In this document: in pieces, positions 54,571 through 64,000 of the stretch
Layout of the letters: every line of letters starts with the position of its first letter
Numbering within the stretch: the stretch's first letter is position 1
Origin: Sinorhizobium sp. RAC02
GTDB lineage: Bacteria > Pseudomonadota > Alphaproteobacteria > Rhizobiales > Rhizobiaceae
Assembly: GCF_001713395.1 (NCBI RefSeq)
Contig: NZ_CP016450.1
Coordinates: 1,426,001 to 1,490,000 of the forward strand
Length of the DNA stretch: 64,000 nucleotides
Reading direction: 5' to 3'
Position numbers and translations under genes: made by a program
The notes under the pieces: model-generated
Told to the model about the DNA's origin: nothing
Seen by the model: only the letters and a program-made list of their open reading frames with translations
Databases searched by the model: none

Positions 54571-54984
54571 ATGTTCGACCGCAGCCGGCTTCCCCCGCTC
54601 AACGAGGCACTGCTTTGCCACACCGCTGATATGCTCGCCTTGCCATTGCACGCCTGCTCTGTGCGCGAATGCCGGCGCGCGCGCCGCTGCTCGTTCTTCT
54701 ATCGGGATGACCGGCAGCCCTGCTGCGTCGACAATCTCGAGACGGAACAGCGCCGCCTGTTCGACGCCTTCGCCGAGCTGGTGCGCGATGTCAGGGACTA
54801 CAGCACGCCCGCCAGCAAGCTGCTGTTCGCCTCGCGCTGGCGCGGTGAACGGGAGATGCAGGATGCGGCCGTGGCGGTGGCGCGCTCGCTGCTCGCCGGG
54901 CGGCGGCTGCGGTCTTTCCGGGCCTTCGAGGCATTGCGGGCCAAGGAGCCGCCGCCGTGGCTGGACGGTTTTCCGCCCGACTGA
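54571..54984 (+). CDS. Cysteine/arginine-containing hypothetical protein
   Basis: A 137-residue protein with a basic cysteine cluster in the middle: CSVRECRRARRCSFF near 29-43 and PCCVDNL near 50-56, which could bind a metal or form disulfides. The rest is helical (LFDAFAELVRDVRDYS). The cluster resembles small rhizobial proteins of unknown role. AGGAG precedes the ATG at 54571 by about 5 bases. It is divergent in composition from the island and likely chromosomal. No family is recognised. Confidence 0.65.
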   Translation: MFDRSRLPPLNEALLCHTADMLALPLHACSVRECRRARRCSFFYRDDRQPCCVDNLETEQRRLFDAFAELVRDVRDYSTPASKLLFASRWRGEREMQDAAVAVARSLLAGRRLRSFRAFEALRAKEPPPWLDGFPPD

Positions 54985-55091
54985 GCGCGTCTTCGCGGCC
55001 GTGTGCATTGCGGCATCCGGCAGCGCGGGGTAAAGGCTGGACATCCCGTTACGGGACTCTGGCGAATCCCCTGATGCGGAAGGAACAGCCG

Positions 55092-56084
55092 ATGCCGATA
55101 GCGCCGCGCCGGGGACCGATCGCCCTCGCCTACCGCGTCCTCGTCCTGCCGGGCGTCATCGCCTATCTGTTCACCGTCAGCATCGTCGTGCTCGCCGCCG
55201 ACCGCTTCTGGCTGGTCGACCTCGCCACCTTCGCCTGGCCCTATATCGTCGTCGTGGGCGCGCTGCTCGTCGTCGCGGCCTGCGTGACGCGACGGGTGAA
55301 GGCGATCGTCATGGCGGTCGCCGGCCTTGCCGTCGCGCTCATCCCCGCCGCCGACGTGCCGACCGCCCGCCTCTCCACCGCCGCCACGGGCCTGAAGGTG
55401 CTCACCGCCAATCTCTACGTACTGAACGCGGAGACCCCGGAAACCTTCGTCGACCTGCTGCGCCGGGAAAAGCCTGACATCGTCGTCATGCAGGAAACCA
55501 CGCGGCGCTTCGTGACCGCCATCACCGCCTCCCGCCTGTTCCCCTATGAAAGCCAGTTCGATCCCTCCGCGCGCGACGGCATAAAGGTCTATTCGCAGTT
55601 GCCGATCCGCGCGCAGACCGCCCTGCAGCGCGCCTTCACCGAGGAGGACGCCTACAAGCAGCCGCTGCGCCTGGAGCTCGATGCGCGCGGCAAGCCGCTC
55701 TTCCTCTACGCCTTCCACCCCGAGACGCCCCGCCGCCTCTGGCAATGGCGCGACCGCAACGCCTATCTCTCGGCCGCCGCCGACGCCGTGAAGGGCGATC
55801 TCGAAAAGGCGCCGGTCATCGTCGCCGGCGACTGGAACACGCCGACCTGGTCGCCGTTCTTCCGCAATTTTCTGAAGCAGGCGGGCCTCACATCCACTGC
55901 CGGCGGCTGGCTGCAGCCGGTCACGCGCTTCAGCCTGAAGCTCGCGCCGCTCGCCTATGTCGGCGCCTCGATCGACCACATCGCCGTCTCGCCCGACATC
56001 TCGCTGCACGCTCGCCGCATCGGCCCGGATTTCGGCTCCAACCACCTGCCCGTCATCGCCGAACTCTCGCTGCCGGAAAGCTGA
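55092..56084 (+). CDS. Endonuclease/exonuclease/phosphatase (EEP) family protein
   Basis: A 330-residue protein with three membrane helices at the N-terminus (about 14-32, 44-65, 68-85) and an EEP domain. The catalytic pattern is visible: VLTANLY near 112, VVMQETTRRF near 138 (metal-binding Glu), YAFHPETP near 210, VIVAGDWNTPTWS near 248 and IDHIAVS and GSNHLPVIAEL near 296-324 (the active His). GGAAGGA lies about 7 bases before the ATG at 55092. Substrates could be nucleic acid, sphingomyelin or phosphoinositide; the periplasmic orientation suggests a surface substrate. Confidence 0.88.
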   Translation: MPIAPRRGPIALAYRVLVLPGVIAYLFTVSIVVLAADRFWLVDLATFAWPYIVVVGALLVVAACVTRRVKAIVMAVAGLAVALIPAADVPTARLSTAATGLKVLTANLYVLNAETPETFVDLLRREKPDIVVMQETTRRFVTAITASRLFPYESQFDPSARDGIKVYSQLPIRAQTALQRAFTEEDAYKQPLRLELDARGKPLFLYAFHPETPRRLWQWRDRNAYLSAAADAVKGDLEKAPVIVAGDWNTPTWSPFFRNFLKQAGLTSTAGGWLQPVTRFSLKLAPLAYVGASIDHIAVSPDISLHARRIGPDFGSNHLPVIAELSLPES

Positions 56085-56148
56085 CCGGGGCCTCGTCACG
56101 ACGAAAAAACACCCTATCTTGGATGCAAGATTTTCACGGGAGATGACG

Positions 56149-56319
56149 ATGCCGACAGAGAAGGACAGCCCGAAAACCTCCATCGAACAGGAGCGCGCGC
56201 GCCAGAAGCAGAAGAGCGAGAAGGCCGAGCAGGACGACTATCTGGAAGAAGCGCTGGAAGAGACCTTCCCCGCCAGCGACCCGATCGCCCCCGGCGATGC
56301 GAAGGACCACGCCAAGTGA
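56149..56319 (+). CDS. Small EETFPASDP-motif protein
   Basis: A 56-residue soluble protein: a charged helix (SIEQERARQKQKSEKAEQ) followed by LEEALEETFPASDPIAPGD, a motif seen in many tiny bacterial proteins of unknown role. GGGAG sits 6 bases before the ATG at 56149, whereas an ATG two codons earlier is too close to it. A stop follows at 56319 and the hydrolase gene starts 21 bases later, so the two are probably on one transcript. Confidence 0.72.
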   Translation: MPTEKDSPKTSIEQERARQKQKSEKAEQDDYLEEALEETFPASDPIAPGDAKDHAK

Positions 56320-56340
56320 GACGGGGCCGTTGACGCAGCG

Positions 56341-56976
56341 ATGAGCACCCCCTTCCTCTTCACCGGCCCGGACGACGCCGCCACCACGATCCTCCTTGCC
56401 CATGGCAGCGGCGCGCCGATGGATTCGGCATCGATGAACGCGGCCGCAGCGGCGCTCGCCGAAGAAGGCCTGCGCATCGCCCGCTTCGAATTCCCCTACA
56501 TGGCCGCCCGCCGCACCGAGGGCAGCCGTCGTCCGCCGCCGAAGGCCGAGACGCTGAACCCGGCGTTCCGCGCCGCCGTCGAGGCGCTCGCGGCGAAGGG
56601 CAAGCTCGTCGTCGGCGGCAGGTCGATGGGCGGGCGCGTTGCCAGCATGGTGGCGGACGCGCTTTTTGCCGAAGGTCGCATCGCCGGCCTCCTCTGCCTT
56701 GGCTACCCCTTCCACCCTCCGGAAAAGCCGACACAACTGCGCACCGCCCACCTGATGGCGCTGAAAACGCCGACGCTGATCTGCCAAGGCACCCGCGATC
56801 CCTTCGGTACGAAGGACGAGGTGCCGACCTATGGTCTACCGGCCAGCATCCGTCTGCTCTGGCTGGAAGACGGCGACCATGACCTGAAGCCGCGCAAGAG
56901 CATTTCCGGCTTCTCCGCCGCCGATCACCTCACCACCATGGCAAGGACCGTGAAGGCCTGGACGGAGACTTTGTAG
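56341..56976 (+). CDS. Alpha/beta hydrolase, KANL3/Tex30-like family
   Basis: A 211-residue hydrolase with the nucleophile elbow GGRSMGGR (Ser95 within residues 92-99), a conserved HGSGAPMDSASM (21-32), Asp in TRDPFG and the catalytic His in GDHDLKPRK. The proportions and the second motif match the KANL3/Tex30 family rather than classic lipases. Its substrate is unknown; relatives include phosphatase-like and esterase-like proteins. It is the second gene of a pair with the EETFPASDP protein. Confidence 0.9.
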   Translation: MSTPFLFTGPDDAATTILLAHGSGAPMDSASMNAAAAALAEEGLRIARFEFPYMAARRTEGSRRPPPKAETLNPAFRAAVEALAAKGKLVVGGRSMGGRVASMVADALFAEGRIAGLLCLGYPFHPPEKPTQLRTAHLMALKTPTLICQGTRDPFGTKDEVPTYGLPASIRLLWLEDGDHDLKPRKSISGFSAADHLTTMARTVKAWTETL

Positions 56977-57074
56977 CCCTGTTCCGCGCGGAACAGCGCG
57001 GAGCTGCGTCCCATGCGAAAGTTCGGTCACTGGATGGAACGAACCATCCCAACCGAACCAGAAGGGACACCACC

Positions 57075-57251
57075 ATGCGCAACCTCATCCTCGCCGCCGC
57101 CGTCGCTCTCACCGCCGTTGCCTCCTTCGCCGCCCCCTCGCAGGCCGGCTACTACAGCTACGACTACCAGCCCTATTGCTTCATCAAGAAGATCAAGAGC
57201 TACGACTACTACGGCAACCTCATCATCAAACGCGTCCGCGTCTGCCGCTAA
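57075..57251 (+). CDS. Small secreted tyrosine-rich protein
   Basis: A 58-residue protein: signal peptide (LILAAAVALTAVASFAAPSQA, cut before GYYSY), then a short mature part with Tyr-rich GYYSYDYQPYCF and KSYDYYGNLIIKRVRVCR. The two cysteines may form one disulfide. AAGGGA lies 5-6 bases before the ATG. Short rhizobial proteins of this type are common and their role is unknown. A hairpin terminator follows. Confidence 0.72.
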   Translation: MRNLILAAAVALTAVASFAAPSQAGYYSYDYQPYCFIKKIKSYDYYGNLIIKRVRVCR

Positions 57252-57317
57252 GCGGAGCCCTTCGACCGGGGTCGCTCGAAGCGCGGCTCCAGCGGCCAGA
57301 CGGCCTCACGGACGTGT

Positions 57318-57350
57318 GAAGCCCGGATGCGATCACCGCATCCGGGCTTC
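57318..57350 (+). terminator. Rho-independent terminator after the small secreted protein
   Basis: A 14-bp stem (GAAGCCCGGATGCG / CGCATCCGGGCTTC) with a five-base loop is followed by AGACTTTTTC. It also lies just past the stop of the convergent hydrolase gene, though the T-run serves only the plus strand. Confidence 0.85.
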
Positions 57351-57358
57351 AGACTTTT

Positions 57359-58300
57359 TCAATTGCCGTCAACCTGCCCGGCCCAGCTCTGCGTGGTAGA
57401 CTGGCCATCGAGGAAAGGCAGTGCGGTATTGACAAGGGCGGGTGCCGCAAAGGTTTCGTAGTGGGTCAGGCCCGGCAGGATGGCCAGACGGTTCTTTGAC
57501 ATGTTCTCCCGCATCCAACCGGCATCCTTCAGCCCGCCGCCGAGCTTCTGGTAGAACTCGACCATATGCTCCGGCCGGATCATGTCGCTGTCGCCGAAGA
57601 TCAGCATGACCGGCATGGAGAGCTTTGCGACGGCGTCGGAGGCGTCGTAATCCTGGCGCATCGCCGCCCCCATGGCATCGAGCAGTTTCGGGAACTCGGA
57701 AACATCGGGTGCCACGGCCGCATAGGACTTATACATCGGCGTCTCCTTCATCATGTCGGCCATCGCACCCGAAACCGCCTCCTGCTGCGGAATCATCTCG
57801 GGGAAGAAACCGTTCCGGGCAAAGGGCGCGGAGGCGATGACGAGGCGACGCACCTTTTCCGGCGCCTGCGCGGCCATCTGGAGCGCGACACCGCCGCCGA
57901 AGGAGTAACCCAGCACATCGACCTGGTCGTAACCAAGCGTCGTGACGAGGCCGGCCATGTCCTTGCCGATCGCCGCAATGTCGATCGGCCGGCTGCCGAG
58001 CGGCGTGCGACCATGCCCCTGGAGATCAACGCCGATCACCTGCCGCTTGTCCTGCAACGTCTTGAGATTGGCGCCGAACATCTCGATCTGGCCAAGGCCG
58101 CCGTGAAGCAGCAGCAGAGGTTCACCCTTACCGCGGATCTCGTAGTAATAGTTGATGCCGTTGACCTCGAGATGGCCCGCCTTGTCCGGCTTGCCGGCCT
58201 CGCCCTGCAACGGGTTGTCCCTGGCCTCCTCGGCGGCTGCGATGGGTGCGAAAGCGGCAAGTGCTGCGGTCAGAAGGGTGATGATGGTCATTCTGGGCAT
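57359..58300 (-). CDS. Exported alpha/beta hydrolase
   Basis: A 313-residue hydrolase with a signal peptide (TIITLLTAALAAFAPIAAA). The triad is visible: Ser133 in GYSFGGG, Asp in FGDSDMI and His in LPGLTHYE. GQIEMFGANLKTL and GVDLQGHGRT frame the oxyanion region of the epoxide-hydrolase/haloalkane-dehalogenase superfamily. GGAGAACGAC precedes the ATG at 58300. It faces the DUF1883 gene across 264 bases of divergent promoter region. The substrate is unknown. Confidence 0.88.
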   Translation of the reverse strand: MPRMTIITLLTAALAAFAPIAAAEEARDNPLQGEAGKPDKAGHLEVNGINYYYEIRGKGEPLLLLHGGLGQIEMFGANLKTLQDKRQVIGVDLQGHGRTPLGSRPIDIAAIGKDMAGLVTTLGYDQVDVLGYSFGGGVALQMAAQAPEKVRRLVIASAPFARNGFFPEMIPQQEAVSGAMADMMKETPMYKSYAAVAPDVSEFPKLLDAMGAAMRQDYDASDAVAKLSMPVMLIFGDSDMIRPEHMVEFYQKLGGGLKDAGWMRENMSKNRLAILPGLTHYETFAAPALVNTALPFLDGQSTTQSWAGQVDGN

Positions 58301-58564
58301 GTCGTTCTCCTCGGTTCCAACCGGCGCCCGCCGGTTTCATGCACCAAGGACGTCGCCCGGACCGACGAGCCGACACGGCCCTCGAAATTTTTCCGCAGCG
58401 CTTGAAAAGTTGAATCAACGGGTTGCCGGACTGAATCCGGTTTCTCCAGCAACATACTGGAATCAATAGAATATTCAATTCGCTGGCGGCCTTCTGCGCG
58501 GAAGAAAACATTAACCGGCGCGTGGCAATATTAGCGCAAAACCAGATACGTTCCCGGGCAGACC

Positions 58565-58879
58565 ATGGCACACAGCTTTTCCTACACGCACTACGATCTC
58601 GACATGCAGCGCGGCGGAACGGTGATCGAGATCACGCTTTCGGCGGTGGCCAATGTGCGCCTGATGAGCCACGCCAACTTCGACCTGTTCAAGAACGCCC
58701 GCCAGCACAAGTTTCTCGGCGGCGTCGCCAAACAATCGCCGATCCGCTTGAAGATTCCGAAGAGCGGCCATTGGCACGTGGTGGTCGACATGGAAGGGCA
58801 TCCGGGCAAGGCCGACTCGTCGATCAAGATCGTGCCGCTCGCCCCGCAGAAACCGGCACCCCGCTTCAGCGCTGCGTAG
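58565..58879 (+). CDS. DUF1883 protein
   Basis: A 104-residue protein with the block FSYTHYDLDMQRGGTVIEI near 5-23, NVRLMSHANFDLFKNARQHKFLGG in the middle (quoted by its ends NVRLM and KFLGG) and HWHVVVDMEG, the DUF1883 signature. DUF1883 domains are sometimes fused to TIR domains in other bacteria, but this copy stands alone. A small TPR-like gene follows after 33 bases. The function is unknown. Confidence 0.85.
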   Translation: MAHSFSYTHYDLDMQRGGTVIEITLSAVANVRLMSHANFDLFKNARQHKFLGGVAKQSPIRLKIPKSGHWHVVVDMEGHPGKADSSIKIVPLAPQKPAPRFSAA

Positions 58880-58912
58880 CCTTGAGGCGAGAAACCGACA
58901 CGAGAAGTAAAT

Positions 58913-59206
58913 ATGTATAATTTCAACTATTTTGAGCGTCGAGCAAAAGAGCTAATCGCGGACGGGAACGCTGCGGATGCGATCAAGATCTATCTGTTCA
59001 TGGCAGATGGCGACCAGTCGCTGGACGGCGGATATCTCGGGGAGCGGCTGGGTCTATGCTACGAAAAAATTGGCGACCTGCATGCCGCAAAGTACTGGTA
59101 CGGGCGGGCGATTGAAGAAAACCCCGGGCTGAGGCTGATCGCCATCAACGCCAGGGAAAGGCTCAGCCAAATCAGCGTAGATTCCATCCAGGTAAGCGCA
59201 GAATAG
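58913..59206 (+). CDS. Small TPR/Sel1-like repeat protein
   Basis: A 97-residue soluble protein of helical hairpins: RAKELIADGNAADAIKIYLF near 10-29, LGERLGLCYEKIGDLHAAKYWYGRAIEENPG in the middle and AINARERLSQI near 78-88. The A-x-x-x-Y / W-Y-x-R-A pattern is that of tetratricopeptide or Sel1 repeats, a protein-protein interaction surface. Base composition is somewhat lower in GC than the surroundings. It follows the DUF1883 gene on the same strand. Confidence 0.7.
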   Translation: MYNFNYFERRAKELIADGNAADAIKIYLFMADGDQSLDGGYLGERLGLCYEKIGDLHAAKYWYGRAIEENPGLRLIAINARERLSQISVDSIQVSAE

Positions 59207-59246
59207 TCATCTCAACGACAGCGCCACGCCAAGCGTGCAGCGCGGC

Positions 59247-60542
59247 CTAACCGCGCTCCCGCCGCAGCTTCGCCCACCATTCGAGCCGCTTGCGCAGCTC
59301 GCGCTCGAAACCGCGCTCCGGCGGGTCGTAGAATTGCCGGCGGCCCATCTTTTCCGGAAAATAGTCCTGGCCGGAAAAGGCGTCGGGCTGGTCGTGGTCG
59401 TAGCGATAGCCCTCGCCTTTCATCAGCTTGGTCGGCGCGTTCAAAATGTGCTTCGGCGGGAGCAGCGAGCCGTTTTCCTTGGCCGCACGCATGGCCGATT
59501 TGTAGGCGGTGTAGACGGCGTTCGATTTCGGTGCGGTGGCAAGATAGAGGCAGGCCTGCGCCAATGCCAGGTCGCCCTCCGGCGAGCCGAGGAAGTCGTA
59601 GGCATCCTTCACGGCATTGCAGACGACCAGCGCCTGCGGATCGGCAAGGCCGATATCCTCGACGGCCATGCGCACCATGCGGCGGCAAAGGAACAGCGGA
59701 TCCTCCCCGGCATCCAGCATGCGGGTAAGATAGTAGAGCGACGCATCGGGGTCCGATCCGCGCACGGCTTTGTGCAGAGCGGAGATGAGATTGTAATGGC
59801 CGTCCTGCGATTTGTCATAGACCGGCGCCCGGCGCTGCACGATGCGGAAGAGATCGTCCTGCCCGAAGGTTTCGCCGGCGCGGGCTGCGCGCCAGACTTC
59901 CTCCGCCAGCGTCAGCACCGCCCGTCCATCGCCGTCGGCCATGCGCAGCAGCGATGCCCGCGCCTCCGCGTCGAGCGGCAAGGGCTTGTCCTCGATCCCC
60001 TCGGCGCGCTTCAGCAGCTCTTCCAGGCTCTCCTCGTCATGCGGCTTGAAGGTGAGCACGCGAGCGCGGGAGAGAAGAGCGGCGTTGAGCTCGAAGGACG
60101 GGTTTTCCGTCGTGGCGCCCACAAGCACGATGGTGCCGTCCTCCATGACCGGCAGGAAACTGTCCTGCTGGGCGCGGTTGAAGCGATGGATCTCGTCGAC
60201 GAAGAGCAGCGTCTGGCGCCCGCCCATGCGGCGCTGGCGGGCCGCATCGAACATCTTCTTGAGATCGGCGACACCGGAGAAGATCGCCGAAATCTGCTCG
60301 AAGGCGAGACCGGTTTCGCCGGACAGCAACCGCGCCACCGTCGTCTTGCCGGTGCCGGGCGGCCCCCAGAAGATCATCGAGCCGAGCGAGCCGGCCTCGA
60401 TCATACGCGACAGTACACCGTCCGGCCCGGTCAGGTGCTCCTGGCCGGACACCTCGCCCAGCGTGCGAGGGCGCAGGCGATCGGCAAGCGGGCGCTTGGC
60501 TGCCATGTCCTCCGGTTCACGCGGGGCGAAGAGATCGCTCAT
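59247..60542 (-). CDS. rarA: Replication-associated recombination protein RarA (MgsA)
   Basis: A 431-residue AAA+ ATPase that acts on stalled replication forks with SSB. Walker [10 protein letters not shown] is at 60-68, Walker [11 protein letters not shown] about 108-117, sensor 1 GATTENPSF near 140, and the C-terminal MgsA tetramerisation region ([33 protein letters not shown]) follows. All motifs are intact. The ATG at 60542 overlaps the degP stop (ATGA), so the two genes are translated as one operon. Confidence 0.96.
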   Translation of the reverse strand: MSDLFAPREPEDMAAKRPLADRLRPRTLGEVSGQEHLTGPDGVLSRMIEAGSLGSMIFWGPPGTGKTTVARLLSGETGLAFEQISAIFSGVADLKKMFDAARQRRMGGRQTLLFVDEIHRFNRAQQDSFLPVMEDGTIVLVGATTENPSFELNAALLSRARVLTFKPHDEESLEELLKRAEGIEDKPLPLDAEARASLLRMADGDGRAVLTLAEEVWRAARAGETFGQDDLFRIVQRRAPVYDKSQDGHYNLISALHKAVRGSDPDASLYYLTRMLDAGEDPLFLCRRMVRMAVEDIGLADPQALVVCNAVKDAYDFLGSPEGDLALAQACLYLATAPKSNAVYTAYKSAMRAAKENGSLLPPKHILNAPTKLMKGEGYRYDHDQPDAFSGQDYFPEKMGRRQFYDPPERGFERELRKRLEWWAKLRRERG

Positions 60543-61942
60543 CGGAAGAACTGGCGGATGCGCTGGCCGTCGCGTTCGATCTCGACGCGCCAAATGGACG
60601 GGTCCTCGTTGACGAGCTTGGCGAGGATTTCGCTCGACGTGACCGCAGTGCCGTTGAGTTCGACGATGATGTCGCGTGGCTGGAGACCGATGCGGGCTGC
60701 CGGCGAACCACGATTGATCTCGGTGACGACCACGCCGGTTGCCGCCTGGTTGACCGGCATGCGCAGCTCTTCAGCGATACGCGGCGACAGATTGGCGACG
60801 ACAGCACCGGAGAAGGGATTGCGGCCTTCGATCAGCCGCTCGTCGCGCGGCGTCGTTTCGGGCGCGCGGTCGAGCGACAGCGTCAGGTCCTCTTCCTTGC
60901 CGTTGTTGACGATGGTGATGCGCGCCGTGCCGCCGATGCCGACCGTGGTCAGACGATAGCCGAGGGCATCAGGATGTTCGACCGGAATGCCATTCACCGC
61001 CGTAATGACCTGCCCCGGCTTCATGCCCGCCTTTTCCGCCGGGCTGCCGGCCTGCACCTGCGAGATCAGCGCGCCGCGCGCCCTTTGCAGGCCGAGCGCT
61101 TCGGCCACTTCCGAGGTGACCGCCTCGAAGGTGGCGCCGACGAAGGGACGGTCGAAGCTGGCGCTGCCGTTCTCCGCGCTGGCGATGAAGGTTTTCACGA
61201 GGTTGGCCGGTATGGCGAAACCGACACCATTCGAGCCGCCGCCGCGCGAAAAGATCGCCGTGTTGATGCCGATCAGCTCACCGTTCATGTTGATCAGGCC
61301 GCCACCGGAGTTGCCGGGGTTGATCGAGGCATCCGTCTGGATGAAGAAGCCGAAGTCACCGGACCGCACCTGGTTGCGCGCCAGCGCCGAAACGATGCCG
61401 CTGGTCACCGTCTGGCCGACGCCGAAGGGATTGCCGATCGCAAGAACGAGATCGCCCACCGCGACCGCGTCGCTGTCGCCGAGCGGCAGTGCCGTGAATT
61501 CGAAGTCGCCCTTGACCTTGAGCACGGCGAGATCGACGCGTTCGTCCTTCAGCACAACGGTGCTTTCATACTCGCGGCCATCAGCCAGCGCGATCTTGAT
61601 ATCGCTGGCGCCCTCGATCACATGGTTGTTGGTGACCACGATGCCCTTCGTGCCGACGATGACGCCGGAGCCGAGCGAGGATTGCTTTTCACTGCGATTC
61701 GGCATGCGCTGGCCAAAAAATTCTTCGAAGAAGGGATCGCCTTCGAAGATCGATCGGCGCTCGACGACGCGCTCGGCATAGACGTTGACGACGGCATTCT
61801 CGACCTGCTTGACGAGCGGTGCGAAGGAGAGGTGCATCTCCGTGCGCGATTGCGGCACGGTGCGCTCCTGGGCCGTGGCGGGCGTGACGAGCGCCAGTGC
61901 GAGAACGACCGGGACGGCAAGCAAGGTGCGGACTTTCAGCAT
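60539..61942 (-). CDS. Periplasmic serine protease DegP/HtrA (Do family)
   Basis: A 467-residue protease-chaperone with a signal peptide ([18 protein letters not shown]). The catalytic triad is His107 in TNNHVIE, Asp137 in ERVDLAVL and Ser212 in NPGNSGGG. Two PDZ domains follow (about 255-345 with [18 protein letters not shown], and about 370-460 with [18 protein letters not shown]). It degrades or refolds misfolded envelope proteins. Its stop overlaps the rarA start. It is divergent from msrP across 200 bases. Confidence 0.96.
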   Translation of the reverse strand: MLKVRTLLAVPVVLALALVTPATAQERTVPQSRTEMHLSFAPLVKQVENAVVNVYAERVVERRSIFEGDPFFEEFFGQRMPNRSEKQSSLGSGVIVGTKGIVVTNNHVIEGASDIKIALADGREYESTVVLKDERVDLAVLKVKGDFEFTALPLGDSDAVAVGDLVLAIGNPFGVGQTVTSGIVSALARNQVRSGDFGFFIQTDASINPGNSGGGLINMNGELIGINTAIFSRGGGSNGVGFAIPANLVKTFIASAENGSASFDRPFVGATFEAVTSEVAEALGLQRARGALISQVQAGSPAEKAGMKPGQVITAVNGIPVEHPDALGYRLTTVGIGGTARITIVNNGKEEDLTLSLDRAPETTPRDERLIEGRNPFSGAVVANLSPRIAEELRMPVNQAATGVVVTEINRGSPAARIGLQPRDIIVELNGTAVTSSEILAKLVNEDPSIWRVEIERDGQRIRQFFR

Positions 61943-62143
61943 GGACGAGTCTCCTTCGTTTCTGCGCTACGATCAGATAGGATTTCGCAGGAAAAAAGGC
62001 AAACCGCCCGCTTCTCGATCGCGACGACGTCACGAGCAATGCACGAAAAAGTGGTCACCACGAATCTTTTGCTGCCGTTGAAACAACATGGGCCTCCTTT
62101 ACGTAGGTACCAGGGAAAGCAACCGAACAGATCGAGCCTCACC

Positions 62144-63084
<941 letters not shown>

Positions 63085-63085
<1 letters not shown>

Positions 63086-63729
63086 TGGTCAGCCTGCCCG
63101 CCCTGCCCCGCAAATACCATGCGGCGTCGATCTGGCTGCTCTATGCCGTCGGGCTCGCGCCTGCGGCCTATGGCTTCTATCTCGGCGCGACGGGACTGTT
63201 GCCCGGCAATCCGGTAAAAGAGTTCGAGCACCTGCTTGGCCTCTGGGCGCTGCGCTTTCTCGTGGCGACGCTTGCGATCACGCCCCTGCGAGATCTCTTC
63301 GGTATCAACTGGATCCGCTACCGTCGCGCGCTCGGACTGCTGGCCTTCTGGTATGTGCTGATGCACTTCCTGACCTATATGGTGCTCGACCAGTACCTGA
63401 ATTTCGCGGCTATCCTGACCGACATCGCCAAGCGCCCCTTCATCACCATCGGCATGGCCGCCTTCGTGATGCTCATCCCGCTCGCTCTGACGTCCAACAA
63501 CTGGTCGATCCGCAGGCTCGGGCCACGCTGGGTGAAACTGCACCGGCTCGTCTATGTGATTGCGGCGGCAGGCGCGCTGCACTTTGCCATGGCGGTCAAG
63601 GTCGTCGCCCTGGAGCAGATGATCTATCTGGGGCTCGTGGTCCTGCTCGTCGCCTGGCGCCCCATACGGCCGCGCTTCAATCGCTGGAAACGCGGAAGCG
63701 ACGGGCGAACGCAGTTCAACAGGGCATAG
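63085..63729 (+). CDS. msrQ: Heme-binding membrane subunit MsrQ
   Basis: A 214-residue inner-membrane protein with six helices that passes electrons from the quinone pool to MsrP. Heme ligands are likely the histidines in WYVLMHFLTYM and VKLHRLVYVIAAAGALHFAM. Its ATG (63085-63087) shares a base with the msrP TGA, so translation is coupled. A strong terminator follows immediately. The sequence matches the MsrQ/YedZ family throughout. Confidence 0.94.
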
Positions 63730-63761
63730 AAAAGGCCGGGAGATCGCTCTCCCGGCCTTTT
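63730..63761. terminator. Bidirectional rho-independent terminator between msrQ and rplQ
   Basis: A perfect 14-bp stem (AAAAGGCCGGGAGA / TCTCCCGGCCTTTT) with loop TCGC. T-tracts are present on both strands, so it can end both the msrPQ transcript and the rplQ transcript. Confidence 0.9.
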
Positions 63762-63783
63762 TCAACTGTGTATCCCGAAAGGA

Positions 63784-64000
63784 TCAGGCGGCTTCAGCTT
63801 CGGCTTCAGCAGCAACGCGCGCCTTGTCGGCTGCGCCCTTGGCGTCGACGTCGCGTTCAACGAACTCGATGACGGCGAGCGGGGCGTTGTCGCCGTGACG
63901 GTAGCCGGCCTTCATGATGCGAAGGTAGCCGCCGTTGCGGGTGGCGTAACGGGTCGCGATGGCGTCGAACAGCTTGGCGACGACGGTAACGTCACGGATC
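63784..64000 (-). CDS. rplQ: 50S ribosomal protein L17, C-terminal part (cut by window edge)
   Basis: The last 72 codons of rplQ; the frame is open to the right edge. Visible features are [38 protein letters not shown] and [10 protein letters not shown], all standard for L17, followed by an alanine/glutamate-rich tail (AAEAEAEAA) as in other alphaproteobacteria. L17 normally closes the alpha operon after rpoA. It precedes the shared terminator and msrPQ. Confidence 0.95.
   Translation of the reverse strand, partial: IRDVTVVAKLFDAIATRYATRNGGYLRIMKAGYRHGDNAPLAVIEFVERDVDAKGAADKARVAAEAEAEAA

Noticed and set aside
54274..55044. Minus-strand ORF opposite the cysteine-rich gene
   Set aside because: It lacks a ribosome-binding site and overlaps a better-supported plus-strand gene.

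Overview
The window is a chromosomal segment of an alphaproteobacterium, most likely a member of the Rhizobiaceae (Rhizobium, Agrobacterium, Sinorhizobium or Shinella type; the genus cannot be fixed from sequence alone). This rests on high GC, on gene families typical of the order (DUF1476, DUF1127, PurS-type purine synthesis, a HerA-like DUF87 ATPase, the TTG-N11-CAA recA operator), and on the recalled rhizobial orders purC-purS-purQ-purL-bola-grxD and rpsD / murI / RNA methyltransferase / icd / alaS / recA. No tRNA, rRNA, CRISPR array, complete insertion sequence or prophage was seen.

Layout. 0-9 kb: the tail of an EAL protein, a DUF1476 gene facing away from a purine block (purC, purS, a coiled-coil ORF, purQ, then purL after an interruption by a lipoprotein, a DUF1127 gene and a MocR-type regulator), then bolA and grxD for Fe-S handling. 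9-20 kb: a Bcr/CflA-type efflux pump, a minus-strand glsA-ttcA-IMPase operon, rpsD, a HerA-like ATPase, murI, an SpoU-type RNA methyltransferase and icd. 20-32 kb: an AraC/GyrI regulator, a frameshifted diguanylate cyclase, alaS, recA with its SOS operator, psuK (frameshifted) and psuG for pseudouridine breakdown, an ABC-2 exporter, a TauE/SafE exporter and a densely structured intergenic RNA candidate. 32-44 kb: a GST, an extensin-like lipoprotein, a chemoreceptor, a thioesterase, the exported DUF1501/DUF1800 pair, a GGDEF-EAL protein and a LysR/quinone-reductase pair. 44.5-47.7 kb: an unrecognised three-gene envelope cassette behind a good sigma70-type promoter. 48.8-52 kb: a very long uvrB whose C-terminal coding region contains a palindromic intergenic-type repeat in frame. 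52-53.9 kb: an AT-rich island with an orphan gene and a defence-like gene cut by one nonsense codon. 54.5-64 kb: small hypothetical genes, hydrolases, DUF1883, rarA-degP, msrP-msrQ and the end of rplQ.

Most of the window is core genome: purine synthesis, translation (rpsD, alaS, rplQ, ttcA), repair (recA, uvrB, rarA) and envelope quality control (degP, msrPQ). The accessory signals are the 44.5-47.7 kb cassette, the 52-53.9 kb AT-rich island, the palindromic repeats, the 31.6-31.9 kb RNA candidate, and three genes that appear broken (diguanylate cyclase, psuK, island gene). Two of these breaks are single-base indels, one of them in a homopolymer, so assembly error has to be excluded before biology is inferred.
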